Part shown: positions 1-9,600 of the stretch, piece by piece
How positions within the stretch are numbered: position 1 is the first letter of the stretch
How the letters are laid out: every line of letters begins with the position of its first letter
Assembly: GCA_963922455.1 (NCBI GenBank)
Contig: CAWUIO010000100.1
Span: 1 to 23,506 of the forward strand
Source: CAWUIO01 sp963922455
GTDB taxonomy: Bacteria; Bacteroidota; Bacteroidia; Cytophagales; Microscillaceae
DNA: 23,506 nucleotides
Direction of reading: 5' to 3'
Notes under the pieces: generated by a model
The model's input: only the letters and a program-made list of their open reading frames with translations
What the model was told of the DNA's origin: nothing
Database searches by the model: none
Translations under genes and position numbers: made by a program

Positions 1-97
1 CCGCTGGCCGTGCGTGGGCCGGCTCGACAGGCTAGCCCGGCCCGCGCTGGCACTAAGGTACTCGTTGGTATTTTTCTCCTTGGCGCGGGCAAGCCCC
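1..97 (+). repeat. Interspersed structured element, copy A (5' truncated by window edge)
   Basis: This is the right-hand part of the element family described at 10000-10128. The 5' third lies outside the window. Visible are the CCGCTGG block, the GCCCGGCCCGCG block and the closing AAGCCCC end. The 3' hairpin stem is GCCCGCGC (40-47) pairing with GCGCGGGC (83-90), a perfect 8 bp, around a 35-nt loop. Ten bases just before the stem differ from the other copies without changing the length (CTCGACAGGC region at 23-32). The element ends exactly where the A-rich tract of the terminator at 98-132 begins. Confidence 0.8.
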
Positions 98-132
98 AAA
101 AATAAGAAAAGTCCGATCGCATGACCGGACTT
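98..132 (-). terminator. Intrinsic terminator of the haloperoxidase operon
   Basis: Read on the minus strand, a 10-bp stem (plus-strand arms 109-118 and 123-132, one G-T wobble) with a 4-nt loop is followed by a T-rich run (plus-strand A-rich 98-108). It lies 23 bp after the stop codon of the gene ending at 155. Repeat copy A abuts it directly. The stem is long and GC-rich enough to be a convincing Rho-independent terminator for the four-gene operon. Confidence 0.88.
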
Positions 133-154
133 AGATCTTTTAAGCTGAACTTAC

Positions 155-1519
155 TTATTCTTCTTTTCGAGCAAGGTCACCCGCTCGGGTGTTGAGGCGT
201 TTGACGATCAAATCGCCTACTTTTTGGCCTTGGGATACGCCTTCTTCGCAGGCTTTGCGGTAGTGGATGCCCCCGTATAAACGACTGATGGCAGCTTCTT
301 CGGAAGCTTTGAGGAAGGAGGGGTAGTCGCGAGCGGGGAGGCCATACTCCACTTCTACCGTGTCTTTGAAGGCAAAATTATCGCCCAGGAGGTCGGTGAG
401 GGCTACGGCGGCGGCCCGGGAAATGACACTGTGCCCACTGGTGTATTCGGGAAAGGGAGGAGTTTGTAAGAGGGGAGTCCATTCCTCATCGATGTGTTGG
501 TTGATGACCGTCTCGGGGCGTACCAGGATGCTGCGCCACTTTTCGTCCCAACAACTGATGAAGGCATCCATCAAAGCGATGGAAACTTGCGCATAGGCTT
601 CGGTGGTTTGCATAAAATCTAAGCTGGCTTGTCGGGCGGCAATCCCGGTTATGCCTACCCAGTGGCCCCCTGGGGTAATTTTTTTTACGGCAAACATGGC
701 ATGTCCCCGGTGATGGGACACGTAGGGATTGCAGTCCCAAAACTTGGCGATGGCTTCCTGTTCTCCGTCAAGGCCTTTGCCGATTTCATAGACCTCCATC
801 AATTCATCAAAAAATTTGCTGGTGGTATCTAGGTCAAACTCGGTGGGAGGTTCCGGCAGGAATTGATTGGCTGAGTCAAGAACCATCGGGCGAATTTTGT
901 TCCAATGGGGCTCGATCCCTTCCATGTAGTCGGGAGGTGTGGGTTGCCAGAAAGCATTCCCTTCCTGGATGGTATATTTGGGAAAGCTCCGGGTTTGCTT
1001 ATAATTATCTTCCTCAGACCAAGCTAAAATGTGCTGGGCCACTTGGTCTCCATAGTCTAAAGAGCGCTGAAAAATGCCTTGGGGCAGGCCGAAGCCTTTG
1101 ACTTCTTTGTACAAATTATCTTCGTAGGCCTGGATTTTTTCTTCAGAATACACCTTGGTTTTGGCCAGGGTGATAAAAGCACGCAAACTCGCCAACTCGT
1201 AGCAAATCTCTGAGCCTTGTTGAGGCTGGGGTACCGGTTTTAAACCTTTTAGTTGTCCGGATAAAGAAACAAACTTATCGGGCTGAGAGGGCACCATGGC
1301 CTCATAAGCTGCGATAGCCGGATAGGCGTAAATCCGGCTGGCTACGGGCGGTGAAAAGATATCGTGTACAATCACGTCGGTCAATTTTTTGACCGTTTGG
1401 TGGTAAAAGGCCGGGTTTTGAATTTTTTCCCGGTAGTTTTGATTTCCCGATTGGTTTTGGCAGGCTGGAAAGCCAAAAATCAGGAGAATAATTATCCAGT
1501 ATTTCCTGTCTCTTCTCAT
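155..1519 (-). CDS. Vanadium-dependent haloperoxidase / PAP2-superfamily lipoprotein
   Basis: The predicted 454-residue protein belongs to the acid phosphatase/vanadium haloperoxidase fold. The vanadate-binding signatures are visible in order: KWRSILVRP (K327, R334), TSGHS (S361, G362, catalytic H363) and SRLYGGIH (R413, H419). Spacings of 7 (K to R) and 6 (R to H) residues match fungal vanadium chloroperoxidase. Threonine replaces the usual Pro before SGH. Known relatives oxidise halides with H2O2 or act as phosphatases; the halide and substrate cannot be read here. The N-terminus is a lipoprotein signal with lipobox FPAC (C20), so the enzyme probably sits on the periplasmic or surface side of the outer membrane. 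It is the last gene of the operon, 37 bp after the GH13 gene, and is followed by a strong terminator. Family assignment is firm; haloperoxidase versus phosphatase activity is inference. Confidence 0.88.
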   Translation of the reverse strand: MRRDRKYWIIILLIFGFPACQNQSGNQNYREKIQNPAFYHQTVKKLTDVIVHDIFSPPVASRIYAYPAIAAYEAMVPSQPDKFVSLSGQLKGLKPVPQPQQGSEICYELASLRAFITLAKTKVYSEEKIQAYEDNLYKEVKGFGLPQGIFQRSLDYGDQVAQHILAWSEEDNYKQTRSFPKYTIQEGNAFWQPTPPDYMEGIEPHWNKIRPMVLDSANQFLPEPPTEFDLDTTSKFFDELMEVYEIGKGLDGEQEAIAKFWDCNPYVSHHRGHAMFAVKKITPGGHWVGITGIAARQASLDFMQTTEAYAQVSIALMDAFISCWDEKWRSILVRPETVINQHIDEEWTPLLQTPPFPEYTSGHSVISRAAAVALTDLLGDNFAFKDTVEVEYGLPARDYPSFLKASEEAAISRLYGGIHYRKACEEGVSQGQKVGDLIVKRLNTRAGDLARKEE

Positions 1520-1556
1520 ATCTTTTTAGTTTGGATAATGGTGTATATTCATGCAT

Positions 1557-3230
1557 TTAGGCTATTTGGTAAACTCGGGCCTCAAATGGCCGGATTACTA
1601 ATTGTGCTTGCTCTTGTGAAAGGTCTGGGTAATTGCCCAAAAGAAGGCGCTCTATTGTCATTTCTTCGGGAAGGGTATAGACTTGCTCTTCACCGCTGAA
1701 GTTCAGAATAATGAGGCGCTTCCCCGTTTCGTGACTACGCACATAGACCATCAAATTGGAATGCTCGGGGGCTAAATCTTGGTAGTCGCCATAAATCAGG
1801 ACCGGATCTTCTCGCCGCATTTGCATGATCCGTTTATAGTAATGCCAAATAGAGTTTTCTTGAGCCTTAATAGCTTCGGCATTGATACGATCAAAATTTG
1901 GATTAACCACTAGCCAGGGTTTGTCGGCGGTGGTAAATCCTCCGTGTTTTTGGGAGTTCCATGGGAAGGGTGTCCGGGCATGGTCGCGGCTCACGATATT
2001 ATTGATGCGAAGAAACTCTTCTACATCTCCTCCTTTTTCTTGGAGGGCGCGATATTGGTTGGCAACCCAGACGTCATCAAACTGCTCAGGAGCCGTAAAA
2101 TGCATATTTTCCATCCCGAATTCGTCTCCCTGGTAGATAAACGGTAGGGCTTTGAGGGTAAAGAGCAGGGTAGCCAGCATTTTGGCTGATTCATCTCGGT
2201 AATTTTCGGTATCTCCGTAGCGGGAAAGGGGGCGAGGTTGGTCGTGATTACTTAGATAAAACGTATTCCAGCCTCCGTCTTTCATGACATCGTCCCACTG
2301 TTGGATGACTGACTTGAAGGCTTTCAAATCTAGTGGTATGGGGGCTCCGGTTTGGGGATCTCGATCTAAAAACATATGATCGAAGTAGTACACTGTATTT
2401 AATTCCTTACGGTCCTCTCCCACATAGGCCCGGGCGTGTTGGGGAAACACCCCAATTCCTTCGCCCACGGTGAAGCAATCGTAATGTTGTAATACTTCCT
2501 GGTGCATTTCCTGGACAAATTCGTGTACACGTGGGCCATTGGCATATACCGCCAGGGTATCGGGTTCTATCACCGCTCCTTCTTTGAGGGCAGGGTAGCC
2601 GGGACGTTTGGAGATAAGAGGTAATACGTCAAAACGGAAACCGCTCACCCCTTTATCTAGCCAAAAACGCATGGCTTTATAAATTTCTTGCCGTAATTGA
2701 GGATTTTCCCAGTTTAAATCGGGTTGTTTTTTGGTAAAGAGGTGTAAGTAATAGTCTTGAGTGGCTTCATTATATTCCCAAGCACTTCCCCCAAAAAAGC
2801 TGACCCAATTATTTGGCGGGGTACCCGGTTCACCTTCGTGCCAAATATAATAGTCACGATAGGGGCTGTCTCGGGATTGCTTGGCCGACTCAAACCAGGC
2901 GTGTTCATCCGAACTGTGGTTGGCGACAATATCCAAGATCACACGCATGTCCCGTTTTTTCATCTCGGCCAGCATGGTATCAAAATCGTCCATGGTGCCA
3001 AAGTCATCCATTATGTCGCAGTAATCGGCTACATCATACCCATTATCATCATTGGGAGACTTAAAAATAGGGCTTAGCCAAATTGTTTCTACGCCCAAGT
3101 CTTTTAAATAATCTAAGGAAGCGGTGATACCAGGCAAATCCCCGATACCATCTCCATTGCTATCCCGGAAACTTCGGGGATAGATTTGGTAAATGAAGGT
3201 TTCCTTCCACCAAGCCGCGGTAGATTTCAT
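1557..3230 (-). CDS. GH13 alpha-glucosidase, oligo-1,6-glucosidase type (cytoplasmic)
   Basis: The 557-residue length is normal for GH13 exo-alpha-glucosidases. It starts straight into the (beta/alpha)8 barrel with no signal peptide, so it should be cytoplasmic. Visible GH13 regions: the calcium-type loop DSNGDGIGD (23-31), region I DIVANH (100-105), QPDLN (169-173), region II GFRFDV with nucleophile D201, region III TVGEG with acid/base E257, and region IV SNHD with D330. QPDLN plus Val after the nucleophile is the pattern associated with alpha-1,6 (isomaltose/oligo-1,6) specificity rather than maltase. The C-terminal ~80 residues form the usual beta-sandwich domain C. It lies 43 bp downstream of an FG-GAP lipoprotein gene and 37 bp upstream of the haloperoxidase. 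It is the only cytoplasmic product of the operon, so it probably hydrolyses imported alpha-glucosides. Trehalose- or sucrose-cleaving relatives cannot be fully excluded. Confidence 0.93.
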   Translation of the reverse strand: MKSTAAWWKETFIYQIYPRSFRDSNGDGIGDLPGITASLDYLKDLGVETIWLSPIFKSPNDDNGYDVADYCDIMDDFGTMDDFDTMLAEMKKRDMRVILDIVANHSSDEHAWFESAKQSRDSPYRDYYIWHEGEPGTPPNNWVSFFGGSAWEYNEATQDYYLHLFTKKQPDLNWENPQLRQEIYKAMRFWLDKGVSGFRFDVLPLISKRPGYPALKEGAVIEPDTLAVYANGPRVHEFVQEMHQEVLQHYDCFTVGEGIGVFPQHARAYVGEDRKELNTVYYFDHMFLDRDPQTGAPIPLDLKAFKSVIQQWDDVMKDGGWNTFYLSNHDQPRPLSRYGDTENYRDESAKMLATLLFTLKALPFIYQGDEFGMENMHFTAPEQFDDVWVANQYRALQEKGGDVEEFLRINNIVSRDHARTPFPWNSQKHGGFTTADKPWLVVNPNFDRINAEAIKAQENSIWHYYKRIMQMRREDPVLIYGDYQDLAPEHSNLMVYVRSHETGKRLIILNFSGEEQVYTLPEEMTIERLLLGNYPDLSQEQAQLVIRPFEARVYQIA

Positions 3231-3273
3231 AATGTATCGTTTAAATTGTTTAGCAAGAAATATAAAACTAGGC

Positions 3274-6200
3274 CTACGGTGAGGTACTAGACCATTTTAA
3301 GCCTTTGAGCATTTGTACCGTTTGGTTATTGCGGGCAAAGATATAATATTTCTGGCCATTCTTTTCAAAAGATTGAGCGGAGCGTATTTGTCCGTTAAGG
3401 CGTAGATTGATATCGGGATTGGGCAGCAATTTAGGCTTTTCTCCTTTTTGAGAGAGCAAGAGACTCCCATAACTCGCATCGTATCTTCCAATCTGTACAT
3501 TGACTTCATAAAAGTTACCTCCCAAGAGGATATCCTCTTGCTTATCTCCATTAAAATCGTCTTTTAGGATAAAATTGACGGTGGAGTACTGAACCGGATC
3601 GGGTAAAGCTTGTATTTCAAAACGAAAATCTCCTTGATTGATTAGGACGCAGTTTCTTAATTCGTAGATAAACCGCTCTTGAGCTCCTTTTAACTTTTCA
3701 CTGGGAATGATCTCCCGGGTATCCGTCTGAGAATATTTTTGATAGGAGACAAAATTCTTCTTAATATCATTATAGCTTTCGGCCAATTCATCTTTGGTGG
3801 CAAAGATGCGCTTTTCTCCATCGTGGTAATAGTACATGATACACTCGGTGCGGGAATCTCCATCCAGGTCACAAACTTGTAAGCTGAGAGGCTCTTTCCG
3901 GCTTGCTTTTAATTTGGAGTTTAAGCCCATATTGCCTATAACGAGATCCATATCGCCATCTTGGTCGATATCGATGTGGTTTACGGCATTCCAAAAACCT
4001 TCGGTGTAATCCAGCCCTGTGATAGTCGGGGGCAGTTTGTTCAAAACCCCACTTTGATTTTGAAATATTGTTATCGGAAACCATTCTCCTACAATGGTTA
4101 AATCCAAAAACCCATCTTGGTTCAAATCGGCCCAATGGGCATCTTTGACCATCCCAAGCTCAGAAAGCCCTTCTACTTCGGCGGTAATATCCGAGAAGTT
4201 GCCCTTCCCGTCATTTTGGAGTAGGTAGCTTTTGGGGCTTAGCCCATAATTCCAGGGGAGGGCCCGGGCTCCAATAAACAGGTCTACATCACCATCTTGG
4301 TCATAATCGGCACTGGCCAAGCAATCACCAGTAAGATACATCCCAGCAAATGCCTGGGGGTCTTTTTCTAAATTTCCTTTCCCGTCATTGCGGTATAGGC
4401 GAGGCAGCATCTTATCGGATTCGCCCCAAAACTCATTCCCACCACTGATGACAATTAAGTCCAAATCATCATCTTTGTCCACATCAATCCATTTGGCACT
4501 TACATCTTCTTGTACACTATCAGCATCCAAAACTGGTATAAAGATTTGCTCCCATCCTTCTTCTGATTGAAAAAAGAGGCCAGCTTTTTGATTTTTGGCT
4601 CCTCCGATAAATATATCCACTTGGCCGTCACCATTGGCATCTCCCAGGGCCAAGGCGGGACCTTCCCTTGAAGCCATGTGGGGGATTAGAGATTCTCGAT
4701 TAAATTCTACAAAGTTGTTTTCCTTATGCAGGAAGGGAAGGATTAATTCCTCGGGAATTTCGGTGAAGAGTTGGGGGTATTTACTCTTTTTGTTGAAGTT
4801 GTATTTACCATCTGCCTTATTTTGTTCGAGAGTTAAGGTTTGGTCAGCTTTGACTCCATTCAAGGTTTGAAAACGAGCATCAGGCCAAATAACGGTTAAG
4901 GATTTAATTAGGCTATCGGTTCCTAGGCCCAGGATCATTTCAGGATTTACTGAAGATTGAAATCCTCGGGTAGTGTATAATTCCTGAGAAATTATGCCGT
5001 GGCTAGTTTCTGCTACTACTTTGGCCCCAATACCCAATGGGTTTTGCCCTGATCCCTTGAACTGTATTTTCAGGTAATGACTCTTTTCAGGTTGTAGCTC
5101 ACGCGTTAAATTTTTGTATACAAAAGCTGGATCGTCTGTGTTATTGGTTACAAGGTCCAGGTCACCATCATTATCTAGATCGGCATAGATTGCCCCTTGG
5201 GAGTAACTTGCTTGATCCATGTTCCAACCGGGGGCTACATTTTCAAATTGCAGCCCGCCATTATTTCTGAAAAGAAAGTTGGGCAATTTCATTTCGGGCA
5301 TCTCCTCTATCAAAGCCAAATCCTGATCTTCCAGTTTTCCGGCTAAGCGATATTGAATGGCATCACTTGATATATATTTAAGATAATCGAGGTCATTCGG
5401 GCGCCGTTTGATCCCGTTGCTGATAAACACATCTTTTTTTCCATCCAGGTCATAATCGGCGATAAGGGCGGCCCAACTCCAATCGGTGGCATAAATACCG
5501 CTGAAGGCTCCAATCTCCGAAAACATATTCCCTCCTCGGTTGAGTTGGAGGGTATTCCGGGAAAACTGATAATTGTAGCCAAACCTCAATTTGTGGTGAT
5601 ACACATCAAAGGGGTTTTCGGCGGCTGATGCTTTCAAAATCTGATAGTCGTAAGGCAGCATGTCCAAGGACAAGATATCGGTGAGGCCATCATTATTGAA
5701 GTCTCCTAAATCATTTCCCATAGAAAAACGAGAGGTATGTTGTACATACTTTTCTATTGACTCTTGGAATGTACCATTTTGTTGGTTGATGTAGAGATAA
5801 TCATTTTCATGAAAATCATTGCCTACATAAATATCCGGCCAACCGTCTTGATTTACGTCCCCAATGCTAATGGCAAGTCCGTAACCAAGGGCACTACTAA
5901 ATATTCCGGCACTATCGGTAACGTCTACAAATTTACCGTTATCGTTACGCAAGAGCCGATCTCCCGCCAGCTTATGTTTTTTGTACCGTAAGGAATCAAG
6001 GGGCCTGAAAGTACCATTATTATGGACGCTATGGTTTAATTGGTACATATCTAGATCTCCATCGCGATCCATATCAAAAAACGCAGCTTGGGTTGACAAG
6101 CCTACTAAGTCAAGGCCGTACTGTTTGGCCGATTCTTTAAAAGTAGGAATTCCCTGCTCATTGTTTCCTTGATTGATGTAGAGCTTATTTTTACCAAAAA

Positions 6201-6654
6201 TGCCATTGTAATTTCCTAACTCAGAAACATAGATGTCTAGCTTTCCGTCTCCGTTGACATCGGCCATACATACACCCGTAGTCCAACTTTCTTGGCTACC
6301 GTTTACACCAGCCACTTCAGTGATGTTTTCAAATTTCAGGTCACCTTGATTTAAGTAAAGCTGGTTGTCATTTTGGTTGGCGGTAAAATAAAGATCGGGG
6401 AGTTTATCTCCATTAAGGTCCCCACAGGCTACTCCCCCACCATTGTAATAATATAAATATGTTAGAATATTTAAGTCGGGGGTAGGCTTTAAAATATTAC
6501 TAAAGGTAATCCCTGTTTGCTCGGGACTAAGGGTCTCGAACAAAGCCCTTTTACTAGCTTTTTCTCTACAGGAGCTTACCAACAGAAAGCCCAATAAAAC
6601 TAAGATATAATTACTTAGGCTCGGGCGTAAATTTGTAAAAAAGCGGTTTGTCAT
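3274..6654 (-). CDS. FG-GAP/VCBS repeat lipoprotein with ASPIC/UnbV domain (paralog 2)
   Basis: This is a 1,126-residue secreted lipoprotein with lipobox VSSC (C29). I chose the ATG at 6654; an upstream in-frame TTG at 6666 is less likely. The body carries many calcium-binding-type FG-GAP loops of the form DxNxDGxxD (e.g. DLNGDKLPD, DVNGDGKLD, DLDNDGDLD, DIDQDGDMD), which fold as integrin-like beta-propeller blades. An ASPIC/UnbV segment near residues 520-600 includes GFQSSVNPEMILGLG. The C-terminus shares the FARNN motif with its neighbour, and the two align along their length, so they are tandem paralogs. The start lies inside the 3' end of the upstream paralog (44-bp overlap), suggesting translational coupling. 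Proteins of this type commonly accompany SusC/SusD systems in Bacteroidota and are thought to bind ligands at the cell surface. The actual ligand is unknown. Confidence 0.9.
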   Translation of the reverse strand: MTNRFFTNLRPSLSNYILVLLGFLLVSSCREKASKRALFETLSPEQTGITFSNILKPTPDLNILTYLYYYNGGGVACGDLNGDKLPDLYFTANQNDNQLYLNQGDLKFENITEVAGVNGSQESWTTGVCMADVNGDGKLDIYVSELGNYNGIFGKNKLYINQGNNEQGIPTFKESAKQYGLDLVGLSTQAAFFDMDRDGDLDMYQLNHSVHNNGTFRPLDSLRYKKHKLAGDRLLRNDNGKFVDVTDSAGIFSSALGYGLAISIGDVNQDGWPDIYVGNDFHENDYLYINQQNGTFQESIEKYVQHTSRFSMGNDLGDFNNDGLTDILSLDMLPYDYQILKASAAENPFDVYHHKLRFGYNYQFSRNTLQLNRGGNMFSEIGAFSGIYATDWSWAALIADYDLDGKKDVFISNGIKRRPNDLDYLKYISSDAIQYRLAGKLEDQDLALIEEMPEMKLPNFLFRNNGGLQFENVAPGWNMDQASYSQGAIYADLDNDGDLDLVTNNTDDPAFVYKNLTRELQPEKSHYLKIQFKGSGQNPLGIGAKVVAETSHGIISQELYTTRGFQSSVNPEMILGLGTDSLIKSLTVIWPDARFQTLNGVKADQTLTLEQNKADGKYNFNKKSKYPQLFTEIPEELILPFLHKENNFVEFNRESLIPHMASREGPALALGDANGDGQVDIFIGGAKNQKAGLFFQSEEGWEQIFIPVLDADSVQEDVSAKWIDVDKDDDLDLIVISGGNEFWGESDKMLPRLYRNDGKGNLEKDPQAFAGMYLTGDCLASADYDQDGDVDLFIGARALPWNYGLSPKSYLLQNDGKGNFSDITAEVEGLSELGMVKDAHWADLNQDGFLDLTIVGEWFPITIFQNQSGVLNKLPPTITGLDYTEGFWNAVNHIDIDQDGDMDLVIGNMGLNSKLKASRKEPLSLQVCDLDGDSRTECIMYYYHDGEKRIFATKDELAESYNDIKKNFVSYQKYSQTDTREIIPSEKLKGAQERFIYELRNCVLINQGDFRFEIQALPDPVQYSTVNFILKDDFNGDKQEDILLGGNFYEVNVQIGRYDASYGSLLLSQKGEKPKLLPNPDINLRLNGQIRSAQSFEKNGQKYYIFARNNQTVQMLKGLKWSSTSP

Positions 6655-9600
6655 TATTTCTTGCAAAAACGATTAATTTACTACCATTTTTAGAGTTTAG
6701 GATACCGGCTCGGCGGACGTCACCGGTAACTAATATTTTATTTTGCTCAGCCGACACTAAGCCAAAACTCCCATCCTTTTTGGTTTCGAGTATGTATCCA
6801 TAATTGGCATCATAATTTCCTAATTCGGGTTTGGTAGCCGAAAAATTTCCAGCACATAAAAACTCCATTTGCCCATCGCCTTGAAAATCGAGAGGAATTA
6901 TACTATGTATAGTAGAAAACTGGGCCTTTTCTGGCATCTTTCCCAGTTTAAAGTTTCCATTCCCTTGATTCATCGCTACTTGGGAGGCAAAAGTATAGGC
7001 TTTTTGATGAACTGCTAGAGCTAGAGTGTCGTCACCAAAGATTTCGTCCATAGACTTGTTGGCAAAATCTGTAAAATACGTATATTTTTTCTTTAAGGAT
7101 ACTAATTGTTTAGAGAGGTCTTGCTTAAGGGCAAAAGGAACCAATTTATCTTCGGGGTGATGAGCATAAATATGTTCCAGTGAACCGTTTCCATCAAAAT
7201 CGTAAATAAACAACTCAAAAGGCTTCTCTACACTTGCTCGAAATCTAGAATTAAGGCCTAAGTTTCCTAAAATTAAATCTACTTTCCCATCAGCATTTAG
7301 GTCGCCTACTTGGATAGCGTTCCACAAGCCTTCGGTGTTTAGAAAGCTTTTTGGCTCACGAATCCGTGTAAAACCCACTTCTTTGTTATTAAATAAGGTG
7401 ATTGGCATCCAATCTCCCACTAAGATCAGATCTAGCAGTTCATCCCCGTCATAATCTACCCAGGCAGCGTCTGTAACCATACCTACAGCTTTCAATTGAG
7501 GGATTTTTTCGGATGTTATATCTTTATACGTACCATCTCCTTGATTTTCTAATAGGTAACTATCGGTGGGAAGTCCATATTTACCAGGAATAACCCTTCC
7601 TCCCACGAATAAGTCCAGATCTCCGTCAGAATCGAAGTCGGCAGGCCTTACACAAGATCCGGAAATACTTAGCTTTGGTAAGGCACTAGGTTCTTTAGAA
7701 AATTTAGGTGCGTTTGGGGTTCCAATATTTTCATATAATCTATCTTGATAGAGGGGGTGCCTATTTTGAAAAGCATTCCCCCCACTTACCACGTAAAGAT
7801 CTAGATCTTTGTCTCCATCGATATCGATTAATATAGCGTCTACATCCTCTTGTAAACTATCATTTTTTATGGCTAAGCTTTCTAGTTGTGTGAAACCAGC
7901 CCCCGTTTGAAGGTAGATTCTTCCATCCTGGTTGGCGGCCCCCCCAATAAAAAAGTCATCCAATCCATCGCCATTGAGGTCTCCGGTAGCTAGTGCCGGT
8001 CCACTCCGAGAAACCATGTGGTACATGAGCCTTTCCCTATCAAAATCAACAAAGCGGTTTTCTTTATGTACGAAAGATGGCTCTAAGGCTATGTCAGTCA
8101 TTTTGGGACGGGTAATGCTTGATGTATTCTTAAATAAACTAGCATTTTTAATATCTAAGCTTATCCAAGTATCAGTGGCGACGTTTTTTAAGGTCTGTTG
8201 AAGTTTTCCAGGCCATTTTACGACGATACTATCCAATTGGGCAGCCTTGCCCACTCCTAAGGTGGCTGTATAATCCATAGAAGACTGAAAGCCCCGGGTA
8301 GGGTAATTTTCGTAGAGAACCATGCCCTGAGCGTGGTACAATTCAAGACGAGCCCCTACTCCAAACCTATTCGCCTCTTTTCCAAGAAAGCTTACTTTTA
8401 AAAAATGGCTGCTATCGCTTAATTCTGTATTATTTCGGTAAAAAAACAGCTCCTGGTTTACATTATTGACTACCAAATCCAGGTCACCGTCATTGTCTAA
8501 GTCTCCGTAAGCAGCTCCATTGGAAAAACTGGGTTCGGCCAGCCCCCAAGCTTCGGCCAGGTTGTCGTATTTTAAGACTCCGGGGTTCTTTTTGAATAAA
8601 TAATTATTAAGGGGATTAGAGGGCATCCTTTCATTAAACTCCTTAAAGTCTACTTTTTCCCCATAAAACACTTTTTCCATTCTTTCGTCATTGGCCAAGA
8701 AGTTAATGAAATCCTGATCGGTTACATCTTTGTAGATTCCGTTGGTGACAAATATTTCCTTATCTCCTTGATTATCAAAATCAGCTATCAAAGCTCCCCA
8801 GCTCCAGTCGGTACGTGATACTTCGGCATAATGGGCAATTTCACTGAAGGTATTGTTACCATTATTTAATTGCAGGGAATTGTGCATATGCTGATGATAA
8901 TAATCATTTTGCAAACGCTTTTGTTCTTGGTCATAATCCATAAAAGACTGGGTAGTCTTGAGGCGATAATCCGATTCGGGTAGCATGTCTGTTACGAAGA
9001 TTTCCGGGAAACCATCATTATTCAAATCTCCAATATCTGAGCCCATCGAGAACTCACTGGTATGGCGGATATAATCGGTTAACTCATCCCGGTAGGTTCC
9101 ATCTTGTTGGTTGATATACAAGTAATCTCGTTCAAAGAAGTCATTAGACACGTAGATGTCCGGCCAGCCGTCCAGGTTAACATCACCTAAGGCGATTCCT
9201 AGGCCAAAGCCAACCGCACTACCAAAAATCCGGGCTTCTTCGCTCACATCAACAAAGGTATTGCCGTCATTCCTTAGAAGTTTATCTCCCCCTAAAGGAT
9301 CTCTTTCATTTCTAACATTCTCGAATCCAAAGCTCCCTACGGCTTTAAAAGAATTATTTAGAAGATAGCAATCCAGGTCTCCATCCAGATCATAATCAAA
9401 AAATGCTGCGTGGGTAGAAAAGCCTTGATCAGCTAGTCCGTATTCTTTGGCCTTTTCACTAAAAGTAAGATCACCATTGTTGATGAATAATTCATTTTCC
9501 TTATTATCCCCTTCAATATTACCCGAATTACACACATAGATATCTAAAAGGCCGTCGCCATTTACATCGGCCATGCTAACTCCGGTAGACCAAGCTTTAT

